A DNA stretch of 5,253 nucleotides from an uncultured Acetatifactor sp. (GTDB lineage: Bacteria; Bacillota; Clostridia; Lachnospirales; Lachnospiraceae): positions 1 to 5,253 of the forward strand of contig CANQSE010000158.1 in the NCBI GenBank assembly GCA_947626405.1, given 5' to 3'. The translations under genes were made by a program, and so were the position numbers. Below, piece after piece: positions 1-5,253 of the stretch. Numbering within the stretch: position 1 is the stretch's first letter; each line of letters starts with the position of its first letter. Below the pieces are notes generated by a model. It searched no databases and was not told where the DNA came from. It saw only the letters and a list, made by a program, of their open reading frames with translations.

Positions 1-1
1 G

Positions 2-127
2 TATCCGACCTCAATCGGAGAGTTGTTTGCCGTGGCGGACGCGGGAAAACTCATGCCGCCTAAATCAACATGGTTTGAGCCAAAGCTGCGCAGCGGATTT
101 TTCCTGCACGATCTTGAGATACGCTGA
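2..127 (+). CDS. C-terminal end of a DUF1015-like protein (partial, 5' end outside window)
   Basis: An open frame enters from the left edge and stops at TGA 125-127, leaving 41 residues. The visible tail contains MPPKSTWFEPKLRSG followed by FFLHDLEIR. A 'MP-x-KST-(Y/W)F-x-PKL-x-SG' ending is what I recall from the C-terminus of DUF1015 family proteins, which are soluble proteins of unknown biochemical role of about 400 residues. That assignment rests on memory of one short motif, so it is moderate. The next gene starts only 32 nt after the stop, with no promoter or terminator visible between them, which suggests co-transcription with the branching-enzyme-like gene. Nothing can be said about its start or N-terminal domain. 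Confidence 0.6.
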   Translation, partial: YPTSIGELFAVADAGKLMPPKSTWFEPKLRSGFFLHDLEIR

Positions 128-147
128 CGGTTGAGTTTGACTGAAAC

Positions 148-155
148 GGGGGAAA
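148..155 (+). promoter_or_regulatory. Ribosome binding site for the GlgB-like gene
   Basis: A purine-rich run (GGGGGAAA) ends about 4-7 nt before the ATG at 160. It is a weaker match to AGGAGG than the site before the membrane-protein gene. It favours the ATG at 160 over the in-frame ATG eight codons later (184), which is preceded by AT-rich sequence without a purine run. Confidence 0.5.
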
Positions 156-159
156 AGAG

Positions 160-2427
160 ATGACTGGCAGATTATATAAATTGATGAACTGGCCAAGGAT
201 CGAGGACATCATCTATTCGGAATGTGACAATCCTCACGAGATCCTGGGCCCCCATAAGGCGGGGAGACAGACGCTTGTACAGGCGTTTTTTCCGGAGGCG
301 GTGAATGTATGTATAATTCCTGAAGCGCCGGGAAAGCCGGTAAAGATGGAAATGGCCGACGAGGAAGGGTTTTTTGCCGCTTTTCTGCCGGATGCGTCCT
401 ATGCGGACTATCACTACAGCGTGGAAAGAAAAGACGGGAGCAAAGTAATATACGGCGAGCCGTACCGTTTTAAGCCTTTAATCACACAGTCTGATACGGA
501 TAAATTTAAGAACGGCATACATTATACAATCTATGAAAAGCTTGGAGCCCATCCCATGGAAATTGACGGCACAAGGGGAACATATTTTGCCGTGTGGGCG
601 CCGGGAGTGCTTCGGGCGAGCGTGGTGGGAGATTTTAACGGCTGGGACGGACGCATACATCAGATGCGGCGCCTGTGGGATTCAGGAATATTTGAGATTT
701 TTATCCCGTATGCCAAAGAAGGGGAAAACTACAAGTATGAGTTCAAATTAAGGAACGGACTTACATATTTAAAGGCGGATCCTTACTGCAGCAGGGCGCA
801 GCTTTGTCCTGAGACGGCCTCGGTGATCGCGGATCTGAGCGGCTTTTGCTGGGAGGATGAAGAATTTCTGGAAAAAAGGGCGGACTATCAGACGGGAAAC
901 GTGCCCGTGAGCATATATGAGCTCTACCTTGGCTCCTTCAAAAAGCCCAAAGACGGGGAGAGGTACGCAAACTACAGGGATATTGCGGATTCGCTGATTC
1001 CCTATGTAAGTGAGATGGGCTATACCCATGTGGAGCTCATGCCGGTTATGGAGCATCCGCGTGATGAGTCGCGCGGATATCAGGTTATAGGTTATTACGC
1101 CCCTACCGCACGATACGGATCGCCGGAGGATTTCATGTATTTTGTCAACGAACTTCACAAGGCGGGAATCGGAGTGATACTTGACTGGGTGCCCGTCCAT
1201 TTCCCGAAGGATGATTACGGCCTTTCCGGTTTCGACGGGACCTGTCTTTACGGTCACCTCGACCCCAGACAGGGCCTGCTGCCTTATTGGGGGACGCTTG
1301 CGTACCGTTACGGCAGTCCGCAGGTTTCAAATTATCTTATTGCAAACGCCCTTTACTGGGTGGAAAAATATCATGCGGACGGGATTCGTATAAACGCTGT
1401 TGCAAACATGCTGTATCTTGATTACGGAAAAAGCGAAGGAGGATGGATCCCGAATATCTACGGGGGAAGGGAGAATCTTGAAGCGATTGAATTTCTCAAG
1501 CATTTAAATTCAATGCTGAAAAAGAGAAATCACGGCGTCTTGAGCATCGCTGAGGAGAGCACCGCTTTCCCGCTTGTGACAGGCGGATTGAACGAGGGCG
1601 GTCTTGGCTTTGACTTAAAGTGGAACAACGGATTTGTAAACGATTATCTGCGTTACATACAATATGATCCGTATTTCAGGAGCAGCCATCACGCGGAGCT
1701 GACCTTCAGCACGATATATGCCTACAGCGAAAAGTTTATACTGTCATTTTCACACGATGAAATTGCTGACGGGAGGTCGTCAATGCTGGGGAAGATGCCG
1801 GGTGACACGGACGGGAGGTTTGCAAACCTGAGACTTACGTATTCATATATGATGACTCATCCCGGCAAGAAGCTTCTCTTTATGGGTCAGGATCTTGGAG
1901 AGCCCGATGAATGGAACGAAAAGCGCACAGTGGAGTGGGAGCTTGCCTCAGAGCCCCGACACGCCGGAATCAGGGAGCTTGTAAAGGATCTTAACGGAAT
2001 TTACCGCACCTGTCCCGAGCTGTATGAGCTTGACGACATTGCCGAGGGCTTCGAGTGGATCAACAATATATCTGCAAACGAAGGTTATCTGACGTTTGCT
2101 CGACACGGAAAGGAGGCTGACAGCATACTTCTGGTGGCGGCAAACTTTTCAGGCGTGCCGTTAAAGATTACGACAGGAGTGCCGGCATATGGCAAATACA
2201 AGGAGATATTCAACAGCGATAATGAAAAATACGGCGGTCGGGGACAGATCAACGTGCGGATCAAAAAGGCCGTGAAAACGGAGTGCGACGACAGACAATG
2301 GTCGGTTAAGGTAAGTCTTGCCCCGCTCTCATTGAGTATTCTTAGATTTGTTCCCTATACGGAGGATGAACTGAAATGCATGGAGGAGCAGACTAAAAAG
2401 CGCACCGCTAAAAGGGTGTCTTCTTGA
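160..2427 (+). CDS. glgB: GlgB-family 1,4-alpha-glucan branching enzyme homologue with Asn in place of the catalytic nucleophile
   Basis: GlgB enzymes (GH13, EC 2.4.1.18) cut alpha-1,4 glucan chains and rejoin them as alpha-1,6 branches in cytoplasmic glycogen synthesis. This 755-residue protein has the full layout: an N1 domain (about 1-115, with PHEILGPH), a CBM48 domain (about 125-225, FAVWAP near 143-148 and FNGWDG at 159-164), the (beta/alpha)8 barrel (about 250-620) and a C-terminal beta domain (about 630-735) with a short basic tail. It is slightly longer than E. coli GlgB (728). Invariant family residues map with a constant +7 offset to E. coli numbering as I recall it: Y307, D342, H347, R410, E465, H532 and D533 are present. 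The nucleophile position (E. coli D405) is N412, codon AAC at 1393-1395. The usual VHGKKS after HDE is ADGRSS, and DWVPGHF is DWVPVHF. The frame is intact, so this is not a decayed gene. It may be a pseudoenzyme, a glucan-binding or regulatory paralogue, or an enzyme with altered activity. Family assignment is certain; activity is doubtful. The symbol denotes homology only. Confidence 0.93.
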   Translation: MTGRLYKLMNWPRIEDIIYSECDNPHEILGPHKAGRQTLVQAFFPEAVNVCIIPEAPGKPVKMEMADEEGFFAAFLPDASYADYHYSVERKDGSKVIYGEPYRFKPLITQSDTDKFKNGIHYTIYEKLGAHPMEIDGTRGTYFAVWAPGVLRASVVGDFNGWDGRIHQMRRLWDSGIFEIFIPYAKEGENYKYEFKLRNGLTYLKADPYCSRAQLCPETASVIADLSGFCWEDEEFLEKRADYQTGNVPVSIYELYLGSFKKPKDGERYANYRDIADSLIPYVSEMGYTHVELMPVMEHPRDESRGYQVIGYYAPTARYGSPEDFMYFVNELHKAGIGVILDWVPVHFPKDDYGLSGFDGTCLYGHLDPRQGLLPYWGTLAYRYGSPQVSNYLIANALYWVEKYHADGIRINAVANMLYLDYGKSEGGWIPNIYGGRENLEAIEFLKHLNSMLKKRNHGVLSIAEESTAFPLVTGGLNEGGLGFDLKWNNGFVNDYLRYIQYDPYFRSSHHAELTFSTIYAYSEKFILSFSHDEIADGRSSMLGKMPGDTDGRFANLRLTYSYMMTHPGKKLLFMGQDLGEPDEWNEKRTVEWELASEPRHAGIRELVKDLNGIYRTCPELYELDDIAEGFEWINNISANEGYLTFARHGKEADSILLVAANFSGVPLKITTGVPAYGKYKEIFNSDNEKYGGRGQINVRIKKAVKTECDDRQWSVKVSLAPLSLSILRFVPYTEDELKCMEEQTKKRTAKRVSS

Positions 2428-2458
2428 CAATCAGCAGGTTGATGCGGTGAAGCTGTAT

Positions 2459-2471
2459 GATTTTTAAAATC
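2459..2471. repeat. Small AT-rich palindrome (GATTTT-T-AAAATC)
   Basis: Two 6-bp arms flank a single central T, 31 nt after the GlgB-like stop codon. It lies just upstream of a second palindrome and the promoter candidate for the membrane-protein gene. It lacks the GC-rich stem expected of an intrinsic terminator. It could be an operator half of a regulatory site or chance in AT-rich DNA. Confidence 0.35.
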
Positions 2472-2474
2472 AAT

Positions 2475-2486
2475 GATTGCGCAATC
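2475..2486. repeat. Perfect 12-bp palindrome GATTGCGCAATC, possible operator
   Basis: This is a perfect dyad in the 127-nt intergenic region, overlapping the -35 element of the proposed promoter for the downstream membrane-protein gene. A dyad on a -35 element is a common place for a repressor site. No protein in the window is an obvious regulator, and I do not recognise the motif. Confidence 0.35.
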
Positions 2487-2505
2487 CTGATATACGTGAT
2501 ATTAT
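2477..2505 (+). promoter_or_regulatory. Candidate sigma-A promoter for the repeat membrane protein
   Basis: TTGCGC (2477-2482, matching three of six -35 consensus bases) is separated by exactly 17 nt from TATTAT (2500-2505, five of six). The TG at 2497-2498 gives an extended -10 (TGaTATTAT), which would compensate for the weak -35. An overlapping TATAAT at 2503-2508 has no good -35 at 17 nt. Transcription would start near 2512, leaving a leader of about 40 nt. Confidence 0.45.
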
Positions 2506-2537
2506 AATTTATATCTATATACTTTATATTATATTTC

Positions 2538-2546
2538 AAAGGAGGT
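2538..2546 (+). promoter_or_regulatory. Strong ribosome binding site (AAAGGAGGT)
   Basis: This is a near-perfect complement to the 3' end of 16S rRNA, 8 nt before the ATG at 2555. It fixes the start of the membrane-protein gene and suggests high translation. Confidence 0.9.
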
Positions 2547-2554
2547 AGTATTAA

Positions 2555-3751
2555 ATGGTGGAGTTTTGGGAAGATTTTATTGACGGAATCCCCGATGGAG
2601 TGTGGTCGGTGATAAAAGCCGTCGCGATTCTGGCTGCTGCGTTTATTGTGGCGCTAATCGTTAAAAAGCTGGTGATGAAGCTCCTCAACAAGGGCAGGAT
2701 CAGCGCCGCTTTAGACAGGGCTGACACAGCCGGACCCGACAGCAAGCCGGGCACCACAAAGGAATTTATAGGCAGACTTGTGTATCTGCTTGTGTTCCTG
2801 CTTTTTGTACCCGGTATTTTTGACACGCTTGGTCTTGCAAGCGTTACTACTCCAATCACGGGGCTCTTAAACACGGTGTGGGGTTATGTTCCCAATGTTG
2901 TCGCCGCTGTGATCGTGGTGTTCGTTGGATTTTTCATTGCAAAGCTCGTCCGTCAGCTCCTTGTTCCGGTGTTTGACAAGCTCAGTATAAACAAGCTTCA
3001 GGAGAAAGCGGGAATCGAGGTGTCCGGCGTTGATAAGCTTTCAAACACGCTGGCATACATCGTTTATGTGCTGATCCTCATCCCTACAATCGTCGTTGCG
3101 CTCGATGTGCTTGATATCAGCGTGATCTCAGTGCCCGCTGTAAATATGCTTAATTCTATTTTTGAGTTCATTCCCAATATCTTTGTGGCTCTGATTATCA
3201 TTATCATCGGCTGCATGATTAGCAAGTTTATCGGTCAGATTGTGACCCGTATGATCGCTTCCGCCGGACTGGACGCCAAATTAAGCTCCCTTATGGGAAA
3301 CAAGGTAAAATTTGTGCTCTCTAAATTTGTGGGCGTTGTTGTAAACACTGTTGTTGTGATCTTCTTTGTGGTTGAGGGCGTGGACGTTCTCAAACTGCAG
3401 GTGCTTTCAAACATCGGTGACACCGTGATCGGTTATATGCCCGCGGTGCTCGGAGCGGTTATAATATTTACGGTTGCTTACCTTGCGGGTACGGCCGCGG
3501 AGAAGGCTCTGCGCAAAAACGGCATGAATCTGCCGGCGGTTGTTGCAAAGACGGCAATACTTGTCGTTGCGGCATTTATGGTTCTTAGCCAGCTCGGTAT
3601 TGCTCAGGATATTGTCAATTCCACCTTCAAGCTGCTCGTTGCGGCTCTGGCCGTTGCATTTGCCATCGCCTTCGGTGTGGGCGGCAAGGATTTTGCATCT
3701 CGCGTGCTGAAAAAGATGGAAGACAATATGGATAAAAAAGAAGATAAGTAA
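2555..3751 (+). CDS. Four-repeat conserved-TM-helix membrane protein, MscS-related
   Basis: This 398-residue integral membrane protein is built from four similar units. Each begins with a proline at the foot of a long hydrophobic helix: P13 (IPDGV), P113 (YVPNVV), P207 (FIPNIF) and P296 (YMPAVL). The spacings are about 100, 94 and 89 residues. Each helix is followed by a basic or amphipathic stretch, and the units carry a second hydrophobic segment, giving about eight membrane helices. The organisation matches the 'conserved TM helix' (PF05552) class grouped with mechanosensitive channels and CmpX-like proteins. The last helix (about 357-373) leads into FGVGGKDFA (373-381), which resembles the glycine-rich end of the MscS pore helix. 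The protein then stops after a charged tail (KKMEDNMDKKEDK), so the cytoplasmic beta domain and vestibule of true MscS are missing. A role in membrane-tension sensing or ion leak is inference from the family. The gene has its own promoter candidate and a strong ribosome binding site, and no transmembrane partner is visible in the window. Confidence 0.82.
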   Translation: MVEFWEDFIDGIPDGVWSVIKAVAILAAAFIVALIVKKLVMKLLNKGRISAALDRADTAGPDSKPGTTKEFIGRLVYLLVFLLFVPGIFDTLGLASVTTPITGLLNTVWGYVPNVVAAVIVVFVGFFIAKLVRQLLVPVFDKLSINKLQEKAGIEVSGVDKLSNTLAYIVYVLILIPTIVVALDVLDISVISVPAVNMLNSIFEFIPNIFVALIIIIIGCMISKFIGQIVTRMIASAGLDAKLSSLMGNKVKFVLSKFVGVVVNTVVVIFFVVEGVDVLKLQVLSNIGDTVIGYMPAVLGAVIIFTVAYLAGTAAEKALRKNGMNLPAVVAKTAILVVAAFMVLSQLGIAQDIVNSTFKLLVAALAVAFAIAFGVGGKDFASRVLKKMEDNMDKKEDK

Positions 3752-3767
3752 CGGATTATAGTTCCCA

Positions 3768-3904
3768 GTGCGATATAGACAATATCACGCGCAGGGTATT
3801 CTCGAACCGCCGGTACTCAGGAACCGTATTTTGGTGCCTTATGTACCGCTGCGAGTGAGAGATAGCGAAAGCGTGCCATGCGGTGATATTTGTCTATATT
3901 GCAC
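3768..3904 (+). ncRNA. Candidate structured RNA of unknown family (long closing stem, GAAA mini-hairpin, apical stem-loop)
   Basis: Sequence 3768-3793 pairs with 3879-3904. There are 15 consecutive pairs (one G-U) between 3768-3782 and 3890-3904, then six pairs after a bulged T3889, then four after a bulged G3789, giving about 25 in all. Inside this, 3797-3803 pairs with 3857-3864 around one bulge. A GC-GAAA-GC mini-hairpin (3865-3872) projects from the 3' side. An apical hairpin pairs CGGTAC (3811-3816) with GTACCG (3843-3848) and AGG-a-ACC (3819-3825) with GGT-g-CCT (3833-3839), closing a 7-nt loop. A possible -10, TATAGT (3757-3762), would start transcription about where the stem begins, but no convincing -35 is seen. 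The rod, internal loop and rod plan loosely recalls 6S RNA, though it is shorter and I see no sequence match. It could instead be a 3' UTR element of the membrane-protein gene or a small palindromic mobile element. The plus strand is assumed from the -10 and flanking genes. Confidence 0.5.
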
Positions 3905-3914
3905 GCAGAAACGG

Positions 3915-3962
3915 AAAATTTTTAAAATACAGGTTGAAAAAAATTCAAAGAACCTATATAAT
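3915..3962 (+). promoter_or_regulatory. Strong tRNA promoter with UP-like element
   Basis: TTGAAA (3934-3939) and TATAAT (3957-3962) are separated by exactly 17 nt, an almost consensus sigma-A promoter. Directly upstream, the A/T tract AAAATTTTTAAAAT (3915-3928) sits about 41-54 nt before the predicted start near 3969, where an UP element would contact RNA polymerase alpha subunits. The predicted leader ahead of the tRNA is only about 4 nt. The promoter separates the tRNA transcript from the structured element before it. Confidence 0.8.
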
Positions 3963-3972
3963 ACATTAAGGT

Positions 3973-4045
3973 GCTGAAATAGCTCAGTTGGTAGAGCACT
4001 TCACTCGTAATGAAGGGGTCGTGGGTTCAAGTCCCATTTTCAGCT
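3973..4045 (+). tRNA. tRNA-Thr (anticodon CGT)
   Basis: A complete cloverleaf is visible. The 7-bp acceptor stem is GCTGAAA (3973-3979) with TTTCAGC (4038-4044). The D stem is GCTC/GAGC (3982-3985/3994-3997). The anticodon stem is CTTCA/TGAAG (3999-4003/4011-4015) with loop CTCGTAA, and the anticodon CGT is at 4006-4008. The variable loop has 5 nt, and the T arm is GTGGG-TTCAAGT-CCCAT. The anticodon reads ACG codons, hence threonine. The discriminator base is T4045, and CCA is not encoded, so it must be added after transcription. It is a single-gene unit between its own promoter and terminator. Confidence 0.97.
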
Positions 4046-4050
4046 TATGT

Positions 4051-4082
4051 AGGGCTCAAAAGCGGATGCTTTTGGGCCTTTT
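4051..4082 (+). terminator. Intrinsic terminator of the tRNA-Thr gene
   Basis: The hairpin pairs AGG and CTCAAAAGC (4051-4053, 4055-4063) with GCTTTTGGG and CCT (4068-4079). It has a GGAT loop and one bulged G (4054), and a run of four Ts (4079-4082) follows. It starts 6 nt after the tRNA. It also lies directly beyond the stop codon of the convergent permease gene, but on that strand no T-run follows the hairpin, so it should work mainly for the tRNA. Confidence 0.8.
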
Positions 4083-4083
4083 C

Positions 4084-4899
4084 TCACATTTTAAACCTGA
4101 TTTTGATTCGATGCTCTATTAACTGTATCGATTTGTAAAACAAAAGAGCGATCACACATAGAACAATTATGCCCGTGATTACCATGTCGAGACGGAAGAC
4201 CTGGGAGCCATAAATGATAAGATATCCGAGTCCCCTTCTTGCTGCCAGAAATTCTCCGATTATTACGCCCACAAGCGCAAGGCCGATATTAACCTTGGCG
4301 GTGCTGAGCAGAATGGGAACTGATCCGGGCAGCACCACCTTCAGAAAAGCGTCCTTCCTCGTGCCGCCCAGGGTGTAAATGAGGGTTATCTTTTCCTCGT
4401 CAACCTGCCTGAAGCCCGTGTATAAGCTTATGACGGAACCGAATACCGCGACGGATATTCCCGCTGTGATGATTGTCACTGCCCCGGTGCCAAGCCATAC
4501 TATAAAAAGCGGCGCCAGAGCGGATTTCGGAAGACTGTTTAACACTACAAGGTAGGGCTCGAGCACTTCGGAAAGCTTTTTGGAGTGCCAAAGGAGCGTG
4601 GCGGCTGTCAGACTTAAAAGCAGCACCAGAAAAAAGCTTGCAATGGTTTCGTAGAGCGTTACGCCAATATGTGAGAGCATTGAATTTGTCCTTACCTGGT
4701 CAATGAAACAGAGCACAACGCGGCTTGGACTGGAAAAGAAAAAACTGTCTATTCTTCCGGTGTCGGCGCACAGCTCCCATACGCCGAGAAAAGACAGAAA
4801 CAATACGATCCGCCATAACGTGATCTGATGGTGATGGCGTCTGTGGCGCCTCATAAATTCTTCCTGATTTGTCAGTGCTTTTGACGGTTTAGTTTTCAT
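4084..4899 (-). CDS. ABC transporter permease, NitT/TauT (SsuC/TauC-like) family
   Basis: This 271-residue inner-membrane subunit has about six predicted helices: near 28-46, 82-104, 118-137, 140-160, 200-220 and 238-256. The cytoplasmic EAA coupling loop spans about 168-195 ([18 protein letters not shown], then KVVLPGSVP) and would contact the ATPase. WELCAD, the PSRVV segment and the [17 protein letters not shown] stretch fit permeases that import nitrate, sulfonate, taurine, bicarbonate or thiamine-precursor type substrates. The substrate cannot be told from the sequence. The gene starts inside the end of the ATPase gene with an 11-nt overlap, so the two are translationally coupled and form one complex. 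An unusual RRHRRHHHQ stretch (17-25) precedes the first helix. An alternative start at M16 is possible, but the ribosome binding site at 4909-4914 supports the start used. The gene is convergent with the tRNA, and its TGA lies 1 nt beyond the tRNA terminator. Confidence 0.92.
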   Translation of the reverse strand: MKTKPSKALTNQEEFMRRHRRHHHQITLWRIVLFLSFLGVWELCADTGRIDSFFFSSPSRVVLCFIDQVRTNSMLSHIGVTLYETIASFFLVLLLSLTAATLLWHSKKLSEVLEPYLVVLNSLPKSALAPLFIVWLGTGAVTIITAGISVAVFGSVISLYTGFRQVDEEKITLIYTLGGTRKDAFLKVVLPGSVPILLSTAKVNIGLALVGVIIGEFLAARRGLGYLIIYGSQVFRLDMVITGIIVLCVIALLFYKSIQLIEHRIKIRFKM

Positions 4900-5253
4900 G
4901 TGTCAGATCCTCCCAAAGTCTGTTGAAGTAGTCCTGAAATTCCGGCGCGTTTCTTGCGGCAAGCAGAGAGTCGTCGCCAAGAGTCAGCTTTACGGGCATC
5001 TCCCTTTTGACTCTGGCAGGACGGCCGGAGAGTATGACGATTCTGTCCGCAAGGCTGATGGCTTCAGACAAATCGTGCGTTATGATAACCATGGTCTTTC
5101 CTGCCTCACGTATCAGACGGCATATGTCGGCCGAGACCATCAGACGCGTCTGATAATCCAGCGCGCTGAAGGGTTCATCCAAAAGCAGAAGCTGCGGCTC
5201 CAGCGCCAGGGTGCGGATCAGGGCGGCCCGTTGTTTCATGCCGCCGGAGAGCT
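4889..5253 (-). CDS. ABC transporter ATP-binding protein, NitT/TauT family (partial, N-terminus outside window)
   Basis: The C-terminal 120 residues are visible, the frame continuing through the right edge. The window cuts exactly at the ABC signature, which reads LSGGMKQR (5251 downward), the methionine variant common in this family. Walker B with its glutamate (LLLLDEP), the D-loop (SALD) and the H-loop histidine (IITHDLSEA) follow in order, so the visible half of the ATPase is intact. The Walker A half and the true start are off the edge; the methionine of the signature is not a start codon. The tail (about 45 residues, ending EDLTHEN) overlaps the start of the permease gene by 11 nt. The protein would drive the neighbouring permease. 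A periplasmic-type substrate-binding protein, normally part of the system, is not in the window and may lie beyond the right edge. Confidence 0.93.
   Translation of the reverse strand, partial: LSGGMKQRAALIRTLALEPQLLLLDEPFSALDYQTRLMVSADICRLIREAGKTMVIITHDLSEAISLADRIVILSGRPARVKREMPVKLTLGDDSLLAARNAPEFQDYFNRLWEDLTHEN
4909..4914 (-). promoter_or_regulatory. Ribosome binding site for the permease (GGGAGG), inside the ATPase gene
   Basis: On the minus strand, GGGAGG lies 9 nt before the permease ATG (4899) and inside the last codons of the ATPase gene. It supports translational coupling and decides the start in favour of ATG 4899 over the internal methionine at codon 16. Confidence 0.75.

Noticed and set aside
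184..186. Alternative start of the GlgB-like protein at the ninth codon (MNWPRIED)
   Set aside because: No purine-rich ribosome binding site precedes it, whereas the ATG at 160 has one. It cannot be fully excluded, because homologues may begin near this point.
769..1257. A 162-codon minus-strand open frame
   Set aside because: It lies wholly inside the GlgB-like gene, whose translation is clearly conserved. The antisense frame shows no family features and is a shadow of the codon pattern.
2551..2874. A 107-codon minus-strand open frame
   Set aside because: It is antisense to the start of the repeat membrane protein, which has a strong ribosome binding site. Its Ser/Thr/Ile-rich composition is what an antisense reading of hydrophobic codons produces.
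3806..3852. T-box-like sequence (GTACCGC close to the antiterminator motif)
   Set aside because: Only a partial match to the T-box motif is present. There is no terminator/antiterminator switch, and the downstream gene is a tRNA, not an aminoacyl-tRNA synthetase or amino-acid gene.
3765..3923. Structured element plus following T-run as an intrinsic terminator of the membrane-protein gene
   Set aside because: The T-run (3919-3923) begins about 14 nt after the stem ends, and the stem base is not the compact GC-rich type, so it is not a standard terminator. It is better explained as part of the A/T tract of the tRNA promoter.
3768..3977. A 69-codon plus-strand open frame starting at GTG
   Set aside because: It overlaps the whole structured element, the tRNA promoter and the first bases of the tRNA, has no ribosome binding site, and its translation has no recognisable domain.
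5237..5239. ATG as a start codon of the minus-strand ATPase
   Set aside because: This methionine is inside the ABC signature (LSGGMKQR), and the frame continues upstream to the window edge. The real start is outside the window.

Overview
The window looks like chromosomal DNA of a Clostridia-type Firmicute, most likely a Lachnospiraceae-like gut or anaerobe lineage. The support is a strong AGGAGG-type ribosome binding site, TTGAAA/TATAAT sigma-A-like promoters, a tRNA gene without an encoded CCA end, and protein sequences that read like clostridial homologues. This assignment is inference; no taxonomic marker gene is present.

Layout. (1) Positions 2-127 hold the last 41 codons of a protein ending in a DUF1015-like tail. 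(2) Positions 160-2427 hold a complete, intact gene for a GlgB-family glycogen branching enzyme, probably co-transcribed with the gene before it. (3) Positions 2428-2554 form an AT-rich intergenic region with two small palindromes, a promoter candidate and a strong ribosome binding site. (4) Positions 2555-3751 encode a membrane protein built from four roughly 95-residue repeats, of the conserved-TM-helix / MscS-related class. (5) Positions 3752-3972 contain no credible protein gene. They hold a long imperfect inverted repeat that folds into an elaborate RNA-like structure (3768-3904), then a strong promoter with an UP-like A/T tract. (6) A tRNA-Thr(CGT) lies at 3973-4045, followed by its terminator. 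(7) On the minus strand, running toward the tRNA, are an ABC ATPase (cut by the right edge at its signature motif) and its translationally coupled NitT/TauT-type permease.

How the genes relate. The first two genes form one plausible unit, with glycogen or alpha-glucan metabolism as the theme. The repeat membrane protein and the tRNA appear to have their own promoters. The ABC pair is a separate operon that starts outside the window, and its substrate-binding protein is not seen here.

Two things deserve attention. First, the GlgB-like protein keeps the GH13 scaffold and seven of the eight residues held invariant in branching enzymes, but its catalytic nucleophile Asp is Asn (N412), and several active-site loops are also changed. 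It may be a pseudo-branching enzyme. Second, the 137-nt structured element at 3768-3904 has about 25 base pairs in its closing stem, a GAAA mini-hairpin and an apical stem-loop. I could not assign it to a known RNA family.
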